A stretch of 64,000 nt of DNA from Pseudaestuariivita atlantica (lineage in GTDB: Bacteria > Pseudomonadota > Alphaproteobacteria > Rhodobacterales > Rhodobacteraceae), in contig NZ_AQQZ01000003.1 in assembly GCF_001205715.1 (NCBI RefSeq), positions 372,001 through 436,000 on the forward strand. Direction: 5' to 3'. Shown in pieces: positions 7,924-16,520 of this stretch. The notes beneath the pieces were generated by a model, which saw nothing but the letters and a program-made list of their open reading frames with translations, was not told where the DNA came from and did no database searches. Within the stretch, counting starts at the first letter, position 1, and every line of letters starts with the position of its first letter. A program made the position numbers and the translations under genes.

Positions 7924-9501
7924 TCAGAAATCGGTCGGCGCGCCGCCCTCAGCCTTGCGCCGCGCGACGAAGGCTTCCAGCTCTTCGCGGATGGCGGCGT
8001 CCATCGGGGGTGCCTCGAACGCGCCGATGATCTCCTTGAACATGTGATGCGCGCGCTCGGCGGTCCAGATACCGCCCGCCACCTCCCAAGCTTCGAAATT
8101 CTTCCAGTCCGACAGGAACGGCTGGTAGAAGGCCGTGGTATAGCGGTCCTGCGTGTGCTGGATGCCGAAGAAATGGCCGTTGTGACCGACCTCGGCAATC
8201 GCATCCAGCGCGAGGTCGTCCTCCTCCGTCCGCGTCAGCGCGGGGTCGAGGTAGCGCTGGATGTGCTGCAACACCTCGCAATCCATGATGAATTTCTCAG
8301 GGGACGCGATCAGGCCGCCCTCCAGCCAGCCGGCGGCGTGGTAGACCATGTTGGTCTGCGATTGCAGCGCCGCCCACAGGCTGTTCGACGTCTCCCACAT
8401 CGCCTGCCCGTCTGGAACGTTGGCCGCGCAGACGCCCGAGGACCGCATCGGCAACCCGTAGAACCGCGCCATCTGCCCGGTCATCTGGGTCGCCCGCATG
8501 TATTCCGGGGTGCCAAAGGCCGGTGCGCCCGATTTCATGTCCACGTTCGAGGTGAAGGTGCCGATCACGCAAGGCGCGCCGGGGCGCACGTACTGGAACA
8601 GCGCGATGGCTGCCAGGCCCTCGGCCAGCGACTGCGCCACCGCCCCCGGCATCGTGACGGGCGCCATCGCACCGGCAAGCGTGAAGGGCGTGACCACCAC
8701 CGCCTGACCGCGCCGGATACAGCGCAGGCAGCCGTCGATCATCGGCTGGTCGTGCTTGAGCGGAGAGGTCGAGTTGATGTTGGTATACATCCGCGGCGTG
8801 GCTTCAAAGTCTTCATGGCTCAGCCCGCCCGCGATGCGCACCATCTCCATCACGTCCTCGACCCGCTCCTTGCCCAGCGAATAGGCGTGCATCACCTTGT
8901 CGGTCAGCGTCAGCTTGTCATAGACGACGTCGAGGTGGCGGATGCTGGCATGGATATCCACCGGCTCGACCGGGTAGCCGCCCGCGAAGTGGATGCAGTT
9001 GAAATACTGCGTCAGCTTCAGAAGGTTAGCGCATTGTTCGCGCGTGCCAGAGACCTTCTTGCCGATCTCGAGGTCGAAATAGTTGGGCGGCGAGGACACG
9101 TTGCCGAAGGTCAGGTGCCGCCCGCCGATCGTGATCTGGCGGTCGGGGTTGCGCGGCGTCAGCGTGAATTCGGACGGCGCCTTGGCGATCATCTCCATCA
9201 CCCAGTCGCGCCCCATCCGAACGATGCCGTCATCGCTCACGGAACAGCCCGCCTCGCGGAAGATCTCCAGCGCCTCCTCGTTCAGGAAGACGATTCCGAT
9301 GTCTTCAAGGATGCGCATGGCCGCGTCGTGCATCGCCTCGACGCTTTCGGGCGACAGCGGCTCGACCGGCGGATCGATCATGACCGGCGGGTTCCACGGC
9401 ATCTGTTCGATCACGACACCACCCCGGCGGGCGGAATTTCCGGCGCGGCCACCGCTGCGGCGGCGGCGCGGGGCGGGCTCGGTCTGGGCGGCGTCGGTCA
9501 T
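7924..9501 (-). CDS. trimethylamine methyltransferase (MttB/MtgB) family protein, non-pyrrolysine
   Basis: A 525-residue member of the MttB superfamily. In such enzymes a methyl group is moved from a quaternary or tertiary amine to a corrinoid protein. The frame is open throughout with no internal amber codon, so this is the non-pyrrolysine branch (glycine-betaine-type or unknown substrate). Family-like features are ILEDIGIVFLNEEAL, HFAGGYPVEPVDI and AEVGHNGHFFG. The N-terminus is Arg-rich and low-complexity (about 1-30). No corrinoid protein or reductive activase is in the window, so its partner must be elsewhere. The aldehyde dehydrogenase lies downstream on the same strand after about 100 nt. 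Confidence 0.88.
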   Translation of the reverse strand: MTDAAQTEPAPRRRRSGGRAGNSARRGGVVIEQMPWNPPVMIDPPVEPLSPESVEAMHDAAMRILEDIGIVFLNEEALEIFREAGCSVSDDGIVRMGRDWVMEMIAKAPSEFTLTPRNPDRQITIGGRHLTFGNVSSPPNYFDLEIGKKVSGTREQCANLLKLTQYFNCIHFAGGYPVEPVDIHASIRHLDVVYDKLTLTDKVMHAYSLGKERVEDVMEMVRIAGGLSHEDFEATPRMYTNINSTSPLKHDQPMIDGCLRCIRRGQAVVVTPFTLAGAMAPVTMPGAVAQSLAEGLAAIALFQYVRPGAPCVIGTFTSNVDMKSGAPAFGTPEYMRATQMTGQMARFYGLPMRSSGVCAANVPDGQAMWETSNSLWAALQSQTNMVYHAAGWLEGGLIASPEKFIMDCEVLQHIQRYLDPALTRTEEDDLALDAIAEVGHNGHFFGIQHTQDRYTTAFYQPFLSDWKNFEAWEVAGGIWTAERAHHMFKEIIGAFEAPPMDAAIREELEAFVARRKAEGGAPTDF

Positions 9502-9612
9502 GGCGGGCTCCGGCGGTGTTGGGAACGCTTGGCCCCAGTGTGGAACCGCTGCCGGGCGCGGCGCATCACCAAATTCGACAGCGCGTGTCGTTTTTGTGCG
9601 CCACGTGCCGGT

Positions 9613-10323
9613 TCAGGCGGGCACCCCCAGCGCGTCCGGCAGGTCGGCAACGCTTGGCAGCACAAGATCGGCCCAGGGTGCCAGCGTTTCCGCGTCCGCC
9701 GTGCCGGTCAGGACGGCGATGGTGACCATGCCCGCGTCGCGCCCGGCGCGCAGGTCATGGGTGCTATCCCCGACCATCGCGCAACGGTCCGGGGTGACGC
9801 CCATGCGCCGCGCCGCTTCGCGCAGGGGCGCGCCCGAGGGCTTGGCCCCCGCGCCGCTGTCGCTGCCCAGCACCGCCGCGAACATGTCACCGACGTCCAG
9901 CGCCTGCATGTGCGCCCGCGCGGCGGTCTCGGCGTCATTCGTCATGATGCCAAGCTTCAACCCGCCCGAGGCAAGCCGCCCAAGCACCGGCCGCAGCGGT
10001 AGAACGCCGACCACCGGCGCCTCGGTCACGGCCTCCGCCAGCCTGCCTTCCAGTAGGTCGGGGGTGGTATCCGGCAGGACACCCGCCGCCAGTTCCGCCA
10101 GTTCACGGTTGGTGCCCGCGACCGCCGGGGAGGTGTCGGCGAAACGGCCCGTCGCCAGATCGAATTCCCAAACGGCGGCCAGCGCCGCCCGCGCATCCGG
10201 GTCCGGCCCCGCGAAGGTGCCGATGGTCGCGGCGGCAAAGGCGCTCCACGTTCCGTGGAAATCGAGAAGCGTGCCGTCCTTGTCGAAAATGATGCCCTGC
10301 AGGCCGGCTGCCTTCAGGTCCAA
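9613..10323 (-). CDS. HAD-superfamily hydrolase, phosphoglycolate phosphatase-like
   Basis: A 236-residue HAD phosphatase with all four motifs: nucleophile FDKDGTLLDF, motif II MTNDAET, the lysine in AKPSGAPL, and MVGDSTHDLRAG for magnesium binding. The helical cap (about residues 25-95) is of the phosphoglycolate phosphatase type. The exact substrate cannot be told from sequence. Its start overlaps the end of the DUF3572 gene by 10 nt, so the two form an operon transcribed away from the PleD-like cyclase. Confidence 0.88.
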   Translation of the reverse strand: MDLKAAGLQGIIFDKDGTLLDFHGTWSAFAAATIGTFAGPDPDARAALAAVWEFDLATGRFADTSPAVAGTNRELAELAAGVLPDTTPDLLEGRLAEAVTEAPVVGVLPLRPVLGRLASGGLKLGIMTNDAETAARAHMQALDVGDMFAAVLGSDSGAGAKPSGAPLREAARRMGVTPDRCAMVGDSTHDLRAGRDAGMVTIAVLTGTADAETLAPWADLVLPSVADLPDALGVPA

Positions 10324-10592
10324 TGCACCTGCTCCCCGCCCGGCAGCGCGTGCCGCGCCTGAAGAACCGCCTCGTAGGGCAGGCGCTCGGCATTGCAGAA
10401 GGCGATCACCCAGGCATCATCCATGGCGATGAAATCAAGGACCGAACCAAGGAAGGCCGGATCGCCTGCCTGCGCCTTGATGTCGGCAACCGACGCGCCC
10501 GTAGCCCCAAGGAAAACGGGCAGCAGATCGTCGTTCCCGACCAGCCAGCCCAAGGCTTTCAACGCCAGCGTCTCGGCGGATTCCTGCAACAT
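10314..10592 (-). CDS. DUF3572 family protein
   Basis: A 92-residue acidic protein matching the alphaproteobacterial DUF3572 pattern: ETLALKALGWLVGNDDLLPVFLGATG, then DPAFLGSVLDFIAMDDAWVIAFC. Function unknown. As is common in related genomes it lies head to head with a PleD-like response regulator, sharing a 93-base divergent intergenic region. It is followed by an overlapping HAD phosphatase. Confidence 0.85.
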   Translation of the reverse strand: MLQESAETLALKALGWLVGNDDLLPVFLGATGASVADIKAQAGDPAFLGSVLDFIAMDDAWVIAFCNAERLPYEAVLQARHALPGGEQVHWT

Positions 10593-10685
10593 GACGAAAA
10601 TTGTCTCCCGGTTCTAAAGACATTGTTAACCTTCTCGGGCGCAAGCTTCAGGTCATCCGAGGGACACATCGAACAGAGCGACGCC

Positions 10686-12077
10686 ATGCCCGTCAAGATA
10701 TTGATCGTTGATCCTGTGGCAACCAACAGAATCGTCCTGAAGGTCAAGCTGCTTTCAGCGTTCTACGAAGTGTTGCAGGCCGCCGACCGGGACGAGGCAG
10801 AGCGCCACATCGCCGCCGCGGCGCCCGACCTCGTCCTGCTGGGATCGGGGCTGTCCTGTGGCACGGCGACCTCGCTGGTCGCGTCCGTTTCCCCGCGCGA
10901 CGACCAGGTCCGCGTCCCGGTCATGGCACTGCTGGCCGAACGCGATTCCGCGACCCGTCAACACCTTCTCGAAGCCGGGATCGACGACGTGATGGAACGT
11001 CCGCTCGACGATACCATGCTGCTTGCGCGCCTGCGCTGCCTGTTGCGCGCCAACCAGGCCGAACGGGAATTGCGGCTGCGCGACGGCACCCGCCGCGCGC
11101 TGGGGCTGTCCGAACCCGCCGCGGCCACGTTCGAGATGCCGCCGCGCATCGCGCTGGGCGGGACCGACATCGCCCGCACGACGAAACTCGCCGCCGCGCT
11201 GAAGCAGACGATGCCCGGCGCGTCGGTCCTTCCCGACCTGCGCGGGAGCCTGTTGTCCGCCGATGACCGCGCCGCGCCCGACGTCTTCGTCGTGGCCATC
11301 GACCACGAGCGGACCGAGGCCGCTCTCGGCCTGATCTCGAACATCCGGGCGCGGCCGCATTTGCGCAACACCTCCATCCTTGCCGTCGCGCCGCGCGGAG
11401 ACACCCACCTTGCCGCCGCCGCGCTCGACCAGGGGGCGAGCGACCTTGTGCCGGACGATGTGGACGTGGATGAACTTGCCCTGCGTCTTGGCCGCCTGAC
11501 CGCGCGGAAGCGCACGGTGGAACGGCTGCGCAAGACCGTCGAGAACGGGCTTCAGGCCGCGCTGATCGATCCCCTCACGGGACTTTACAACCGCCGCTAC
11601 GCGATGCCGCACCTGCAACGCATGGCCGAACATTGCCGGCAGGCAGATCGCAGTTTTGCCGTGATGATCGCCGACCTCGATCACTTCAAACGGGTCAATG
11701 ACCGGCACGGGCACACGGCGGGCGATGCCGTCCTCGTGGAGACGGCCCAGCGCCTTGTCGCCAACCTGCGACCCGTCGATCTTGTCGCCCGCATTGGTGG
11801 AGAGGAATTCCTCGTCGCCATGCCCGATACCGACCGCGCCGCGGCACGGTCCGCGGCGGAGCGTCTGTGTTCGGTGATCGCGGCTACACCCTTCGCGGTG
11901 CCCGAAGCCTCCGCGCCGATCCGGCTGACCGCCAGCATCGGCGTGGTTCTTGCCTCGGGGCGGGACGCGGACGTGCCGGGCGGAATAGACACCCTGATCC
12001 GCGCCGCGGACCGGGCGCTTTACGGGTCGAAATCCCACGGGCGCAACCAGTTCACTCTGGCCCGCGCCGCGGCCTAG
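10686..12077 (+). CDS. PleD-like diguanylate cyclase with degenerate receiver domains
   Basis: A 463-residue REC-REC-GGDEF protein that should synthesise cyclic di-GMP. In the first receiver (about 1-120) the acidic pocket is reduced (IVDP instead of VDD) and the phospho-acceptor position 53 is glycine (DLVLLGSG). Classical phosphorylation therefore looks impossible. A second, also divergent, receiver-like domain covers about 150-285. The GGDEF domain (about 300-463) has IGGEEF and an RPVD I-site five residues before it, so catalysis and product inhibition look intact. ATG 10686 was chosen because the receiver begins there. The stop overlaps the convergent gene by 4 nt. Confidence 0.9.
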   Translation: MPVKILIVDPVATNRIVLKVKLLSAFYEVLQAADRDEAERHIAAAAPDLVLLGSGLSCGTATSLVASVSPRDDQVRVPVMALLAERDSATRQHLLEAGIDDVMERPLDDTMLLARLRCLLRANQAERELRLRDGTRRALGLSEPAAATFEMPPRIALGGTDIARTTKLAAALKQTMPGASVLPDLRGSLLSADDRAAPDVFVVAIDHERTEAALGLISNIRARPHLRNTSILAVAPRGDTHLAAAALDQGASDLVPDDVDVDELALRLGRLTARKRTVERLRKTVENGLQAALIDPLTGLYNRRYAMPHLQRMAEHCRQADRSFAVMIADLDHFKRVNDRHGHTAGDAVLVETAQRLVANLRPVDLVARIGGEEFLVAMPDTDRAAARSAAERLCSVIAATPFAVPEASAPIRLTASIGVVLASGRDADVPGGIDTLIRAADRALYGSKSHGRNQFTLARAAA

Positions 12078-12613
12078 TTCCCGCCTTCGCGCCCCTCGCC
12101 TTTCCGGCCCTTGCCGTCCTTCCGCTTCAGCCGGTAGGGACCGCGTTCGATAAGCGCCTCCAACCGGGTGGCATAGGCGGCGCGTTCGGCCTCCGACATC
12201 TCCGCGACATAGGCGACCAGCGCGCTGCGCCCCGCCTCGACCCGAACCGCCTGGCGGTCAAGCTGGGTCCGCATGTGGCGGTCGAACGCCTCGGCATCGA
12301 AGGGGGTCGCCCGCAAAAGGTCCAGCGCGGTCGCGAAACTGCCGCGCCACTCGGTCACGGTAGGCCGGTCTTTGCGCAATTCGCGCCGCAACTGGCGCGA
12401 CAGGCCGCGCCGGTCCTCCGCGTCAAGCGCGGCGACGTAAGGCGTCCGATTCGCATCGGCCGGGACGCGACCGAACCGTTCCATCGGGCCCGAGCTGGTC
12501 ACCGCGCCCACGATCAGCCCGATCACCAGAAGGTTGAAGGCCAGCGACAGAAACAGCAGGATCCGCACCCACAGGGCCGTCCGGGCGCGCGGGGAGGGGT
12601 CAGGGGCGCTCAT
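12074..12613 (-). CDS. periplasmic heavy-metal sensor-like (Spy/CpxP-type) membrane protein
   Basis: A 179-residue protein with one N-terminal membrane helix (about 13-38) and a long helical, charged periplasmic part (DRRGLSRQLRRELRKDRP, FDRHMRTQLDRQA). This resembles the RcnR/CpxP-like 'periplasmic heavy metal sensor' family encoded beside ECF sigma factors. The tail is Lys/Gly-rich. It overlaps the preceding gene by 4 nt and is the third gene of the sigma operon. It may act in envelope stress sensing with that sigma factor (inference). Confidence 0.7.
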   Translation of the reverse strand: MSAPDPSPRARTALWVRILLFLSLAFNLLVIGLIVGAVTSSGPMERFGRVPADANRTPYVAALDAEDRRGLSRQLRRELRKDRPTVTEWRGSFATALDLLRATPFDAEAFDRHMRTQLDRQAVRVEAGRSALVAYVAEMSEAERAAYATRLEALIERGPYRLKRKDGKGRKGEGREGGN

Positions 12614-13017
12614 CCTTCGCTCTCCCCGATGCCGTCCAGCAGCGCGTCGCCAAAGAAGCCCGACCCGTCGACCAAGCCGATCGAGGCAAGCCCGTCATCC
12701 ACGCCCAGCATCGTCGCCATGTCGAATTCAAGCGCCTCGGGAGGCGCGACACCGATCCACACGCCCGCAACACCGGCAGCCGCAAGGCCCGCCGCCGCCG
12801 GCCAGCCGCCGATCGCATCCAGCACCGATTGCCAGAAGGGGACGCGGGGCGGAGCGGACGGCCGGGCAACCGGCGCGACGAAGCCCTCCTGAACCGCTTC
12901 GGCATCGCCCAGCACGCGCGCCAGAAGGTCGGGCGACGCGCCATGCGCATCGCGCTCGCTTGCTTCGGCGAACAGCTCGTCAAGGAACGGATCAAAGGCG
13001 TCTTTTTCGTCAGCCAT
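12610..13017 (-). CDS. small membrane protein in ECF sigma operon, candidate anti-sigma factor
   Basis: A 135-residue protein. An acidic N-terminal cytoplasmic part (DAFDPFLDELFAEASERDAHGASPDLLARVLGDAEAVQ) precedes one membrane segment (about 72-90) and a short tail. ATG 13017 was chosen because it overlaps the sigma factor stop by 8 nt. Position directly after an ECF sigma gene, overall shape and coupling suggest an anti-sigma factor, but there is no zinc-binding anti-sigma motif, so this is a guess from context. Confidence 0.65.
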   Translation of the reverse strand: MADEKDAFDPFLDELFAEASERDAHGASPDLLARVLGDAEAVQEGFVAPVARPSAPPRVPFWQSVLDAIGGWPAAAGLAAAGVAGVWIGVAPPEALEFDMATMLGVDDGLASIGLVDGSGFFGDALLDGIGESEG

Positions 13018-13645
13018 CGGTATATCCCAGCTCTGCGCGGCGCCCTTTGAGCAACTCCGCAAGTTTGCGTTTCCCGCGCGCGGTCAGACTTTCCACTGCC
13101 TCCACGCCAATGTCCATGATCTCGGCGATGTCGGGGTTCGACAGGCCTTCGATATGGCGCAGGATCACCGCCTGCCGCTGCCTGTCCGGCAGTTCCGCAA
13201 GCGCCGCATCCAGCGCGGCCATGCGGGCGTCCCCCTGCAACCGCTCCTCGGCGCTTTCCGCGTCGTCCTCGGGCTCGGGCACGGCATCAAGCGCCACTTG
13301 CGGCGCGCGGCGCAGACGGTCGATACAAAGGTTCGACGCCACGCGGTAAAGCCAGGTCGACACTTTCGCCTCACCCTGCCGCCAATCGGGCGCGGCCTTC
13401 CAGAGGCGCAGCATCGCTTCCTGCGTGACGTCCTCGGCCTCGGCCCGGTTGCGCAGCATCCGGGTCGCCTGCGCCAGCACCCGCGGCGTCAACCGCAGGG
13501 TCAGCGCGCGGGCCGCGTCCCGGTCGCCATTGGCGAACCGGACCAGCAGCACCTCGTCGTCGAGGTCGGACTGGGCGTCTAGCGGCATGTCCATCGATCC
13601 GGGCGTAGCGGCTTTGGGTCCGGGCGGCAATCCTTGCGGTTCCAC
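13010..13645 (-). CDS. ECF-type RNA polymerase sigma factor
   Basis: A protein of 211 residues, or 194 if translation starts at ATG 13594, where homology really begins. Sigma region 2 is visible as RMLRNRAEAEDVTQEAMLRLW and WLYRVASNLCIDRLRR. Region 4 is visible as ALAELPDRQRQAVILRHIEGLSNPDIAEIMDIGVEAVESLTARG. It directs transcription of an unknown stress regulon. The operon continues with the candidate anti-sigma gene (8-nt overlap) and the periplasmic sensor-like gene. Confidence 0.9.
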   Translation of the reverse strand: MEPQGLPPGPKAATPGSMDMPLDAQSDLDDEVLLVRFANGDRDAARALTLRLTPRVLAQATRMLRNRAEAEDVTQEAMLRLWKAAPDWRQGEAKVSTWLYRVASNLCIDRLRRAPQVALDAVPEPEDDAESAEERLQGDARMAALDAALAELPDRQRQAVILRHIEGLSNPDIAEIMDIGVEAVESLTARGKRKLAELLKGRRAELGYTDG

Positions 13646-13665
13646 CGCCCGGACCCTCGGGGAGA

Positions 13666-14169
13666 TCAGCCGCGGTTCTTCTTGCGGCGGTCTTTCTTCA
13701 TGGCCTGCATCGCCTCGAATTCGTCTTTCGAGATCGCGCCGTTGCCGTCCGCATCCGCGCGGTCGAACATCCGCTCCATCCGGTCGCCGCGGCGGTCGGC
13801 ATGCTCTGCCTTGGCGGTGGCGATCTCGGCTTCGGTCAGGGTGCCGTCCTCGTTGGCGTCAAGCCGGTCGAACATCCGGCCGGCACGTTTCTCGGCCCGG
13901 TCGCCCGCCTTGTCCCGTGCCGCCGCGATCACGTCCTCGCGGGTGACCTGCCCGTCGCCGTCGGTGTCGATCTCGGCGAACCGTTGCTTGGCGTGGGCCT
14001 CGCGGAAGGCGACGATCTCTTCGAGCGTCAGTTGCCCGTCATTGTTGGCGTCCAGTTCTTCGAAGGCGGGCATCTCGCCGCGCATGCCGCCATGGCCCCC
14101 CTTGGCCAATGCGCCCGTTGCAGCGACGGAGCCGACGAGGGCGGCGAGTACGAGGGTCTTCGGTGTCAT
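13666..14169 (-). CDS. secreted EF-hand calcium-binding protein, four EF loops
   Basis: A 167-residue protein with a signal peptide (about 1-22, ending AALVGSVAATGALA). Four canonical EF-hand loops follow: DANNDGQLTLEE, DTDGDGQVTRED, DANEDGTLTEAE and DADGNGAISKDE. It should bind calcium in the periplasm. It lies 20 bases upstream of the ECF sigma gene on the same strand and could be co-transcribed with it. Its precise role is unknown. Confidence 0.88.
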   Translation of the reverse strand: MTPKTLVLAALVGSVAATGALAKGGHGGMRGEMPAFEELDANNDGQLTLEEIVAFREAHAKQRFAEIDTDGDGQVTREDVIAAARDKAGDRAEKRAGRMFDRLDANEDGTLTEAEIATAKAEHADRRGDRMERMFDRADADGNGAISKDEFEAMQAMKKDRRKKNRG

Positions 14170-14360
14170 GTGCTCTTCCTTTGTTGTTCAGGGACCCACC
14201 CGTTTCGGCGGTGTCTGACCAGTCACACGCACCACCCGCCCCTTTCCGTCGCCAATCCGCGAAAAAAAGTGTCACACCGTAAAAAACATGCGACATCGGA
14301 CCGCGCTGGCACCGTCAGCCCTTTTTTCGCGGTCCGCCAGCGTCCATATCCCGCGATGAG

Positions 14361-14756
14361 ATGACAGTAACCGACCCGTCCTTGTCCGCACCTGATGCCC
14401 GCCCGGCCCGGACCGCCATGTTGCGCGGATGGCGGCGGCGTTGCCCGAATTGCGGCAGCGGCCCGATGATGTCGGGGTACCTGAAGGTGCGCGATCATTG
14501 CCCGGTCTGCCATGAAACGCTGAGCCATCACCGCGCCGATGACGGCCCGGCCTACCTGACGATCCTGTTTGTCGGGCACCTGATGGCACCGCTTTTGCAC
14601 ATCGTCTTCGTCCGGTTCCGACCCGAACCGCTGGTGCTCTTTTCCATCTTTGCGGTTGGCACCGTGGCGCTGTCGCTCTACCTTCTGCCGCGATTGAAGG
14701 GCGCGATCGTGGGGTATCAATGGGCACGCAGGTTGCACGGTTTCGGCGCGGCGTGA
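14361..14756 (+). CDS. DUF983 family membrane protein with zinc-ribbon-like cysteines
   Basis: A 131-residue protein. Two cysteine pairs (CPNCGSG and CPVCHETL) precede two hydrophobic helices (about 66-85 and 90-110). The pattern (RGWRRRCPNCGSGPMM, DDGPAYLTI) is typical of DUF983, which is widespread in alphaproteobacteria and of unknown function. The Nudix gene begins 7 bases after its stop, so the two are probably one operon. Confidence 0.88.
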   Translation: MTVTDPSLSAPDARPARTAMLRGWRRRCPNCGSGPMMSGYLKVRDHCPVCHETLSHHRADDGPAYLTILFVGHLMAPLLHIVFVRFRPEPLVLFSIFAVGTVALSLYLLPRLKGAIVGYQWARRLHGFGAA

Positions 14757-14763
14757 GCCCGCG

Positions 14764-15471
14764 ATGAGCGACAAGCCCGTTCCCATCCGCAATGCCGCGA
14801 CGGTGATCGTGCTGCGCGACCATGCCACGCGGCCCGCCGTCCTGATGGGGCAGCGCGGTGCCAAGGCCGCCTTCATGCCCAACAAGTTCGTTTTTCCCGG
14901 CGGTGCGGTCGATGCCGCCGACAGCGAGGTCGCACTGGCCGACCCCATCGAGGCGCCCTGCGCCGACAGGCTGGAAGAAGACGCGCCCGCGGGCCTTGGC
15001 CCCGCGCTTGTCGCCGCCGCGATCCGGGAATTGTGGGAAGAGACCGGGTTGATCCTTGGCCAGCCGTCGGCGTGGGAGGGACCGAAACCCGAAACGTGGG
15101 CGCGGTATGCCGATGCCGGCTACCGCCCCTCCGGCGCCGATCTGCGGTTCGTCTTCCGGGCCCTGACCCCGCCGGGCCGCCCGCGCCGGTTCGACGCGCG
15201 GTTCTTCCTGGCCAATGCCGACGCCCTGCGGTCGGACCCCGACGATTTCAGCCGGGCCGAGGACGAGCTGTCACACCTGCAATGGATCCCGCTGGACGAG
15301 GTGCGCGGGTTCGACCTGCCCTTCATAACCGAAGTCGTGCTGGCCGAGATTTCCGCGCTTGTCGGCAGCGACACCGCGCCGCCCTCGGTCCCGTATTTCC
15401 GCAACGATGACGAGGCCAGCCTGTTCCTGCGCCTGCGCGGGGCGTCCCCGATGGCGGGAACCGGTCAGTAG
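14764..15471 (+). CDS. Nudix hydrolase
   Basis: A 235-residue Nudix protein. The Nudix box is split by an insertion: FPGGAVDAADSE, about 35 residues, then AAIRELWEETGLILG with the REWEE-type metal ligands (RELWEETG). It hydrolyses a nucleoside-diphosphate-linked compound; a CoA-type or similar substrate is possible because long inserts occur in that group, but it cannot be read directly. The stop overlaps the convergent aldo/keto reductase end by 7 nt. Confidence 0.88.
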   Translation: MSDKPVPIRNAATVIVLRDHATRPAVLMGQRGAKAAFMPNKFVFPGGAVDAADSEVALADPIEAPCADRLEEDAPAGLGPALVAAAIRELWEETGLILGQPSAWEGPKPETWARYADAGYRPSGADLRFVFRALTPPGRPRRFDARFFLANADALRSDPDDFSRAEDELSHLQWIPLDEVRGFDLPFITEVVLAEISALVGSDTAPPSVPYFRNDDEASLFLRLRGASPMAGTGQ

Positions 15472-16502
15472 GGCATGGGATGGGCGCGGTGCGCCGTGTC
15501 GATCTCGTCCAGCACTTCCCTTGAGAGGGTCACCTCCATCGCGGCCAGTGCGCGGGGCAGCTGGTCTACATGCGTCGTGCCGAAGATGGCCGACGCCATG
15601 AAGGGCCGCCCCATCGCAAAGGCCAGCGCAAGGTGCACCGGGTCGATCCCGTGACGCTCGGCGATGTCGAGATAGGCCGCGACGGCGGTGAAGGCGCGGT
15701 CGGTCTTACGCCCGCCGAGGTTCGCCACCAGTTCCATCCGCGACCCTTCGGGCACCGCACCACTTTGGTACTTGCCCGTCAGCAGCCCCGCCGCGAGGGG
15801 GGAGAAGCAGAAGAGCCCCACATCCTCGTACATGCTCAACTCCGCAAGGTCGGTGTCGTAGAGGCGGCACAGCAGCGAGTATTCGTTCTGGATCGACGCG
15901 ACGCGGGGGCCGACGCCATCCTCTGCCAGCCGCAGCCATTGCGCCGTCCCCCACGCGCTTTCGTTCGACAGGCCGAAGGCGCGGATGCGGCCGCGCGCCA
16001 CCTCGGCCTGCAACGCGCCGAGGATGTCGGCCATGTCCTGCCGGATCGTCGCGGCATCGCCCTCGGGGTCATAGGTCCAGTTCTGGCGGAACATGTAACT
16101 GCCGCGATTGGGCCAGTGCAGCTGGTAAAGGTCGATCACATCCGTCTGCAACCGGTCGAGAGAGCCGTCTATGGCCTGCGGGATGCTGTCGGCGGTGATG
16201 TCGGCACCGTTCCGGATATGGCCCATGCCGTTGCCGCTGTGCTTGGTGGCGATCAGCACGTCGTTGCGGCGCCCGGTCTTCGCGATCCACGTCCCGATCA
16301 CCCGCTCGCTGTCGCCCTGCGTTTTCGCGCCGATGGGATTGACGGGATACATCTCGGCGGTGTCGAGGAAATCGACGCCGTGGTCGATCGACATGTCGAT
16401 CTGCGCATGGGCATCCCGTTCAGAGGTCTGGGTCCCGAAGGTCATCGTGCCAAGGCACAGGGGCGGGACGGTGATGCCGGTCCGGCCAAGGGGATTGCGC
16501 AT
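15465..16502 (-). CDS. aldo/keto reductase
   Basis: A 345-residue (alpha/beta)8 oxidoreductase of the aldo/keto reductase family, using NADPH to reduce carbonyls in the cytoplasm. It has PLCLGTMTFG at the start, catalytic Asp/Tyr in FLDTAEMYPVNP, the lysine in IATKHSG and the histidine in YQLHWPNR. Length and motifs fit the Tas/YajO type. It stands alone, 18 bases downstream of modC on the same strand. Confidence 0.9.
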   Translation of the reverse strand: MRNPLGRTGITVPPLCLGTMTFGTQTSERDAHAQIDMSIDHGVDFLDTAEMYPVNPIGAKTQGDSERVIGTWIAKTGRRNDVLIATKHSGNGMGHIRNGADITADSIPQAIDGSLDRLQTDVIDLYQLHWPNRGSYMFRQNWTYDPEGDAATIRQDMADILGALQAEVARGRIRAFGLSNESAWGTAQWLRLAEDGVGPRVASIQNEYSLLCRLYDTDLAELSMYEDVGLFCFSPLAAGLLTGKYQSGAVPEGSRMELVANLGGRKTDRAFTAVAAYLDIAERHGIDPVHLALAFAMGRPFMASAIFGTTHVDQLPRALAAMEVTLSREVLDEIDTAHRAHPMPY

Positions 16503-16520
16503 GGAGTTCCTCTCTTTGTG

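Noticed and set aside
7924-9501. Pyrrolysine (UAG) reading in the MttB-family gene
   Set aside because: The frame has no internal stop of any kind and no pyl genes are seen, so it is an ordinary non-pyrrolysine member.
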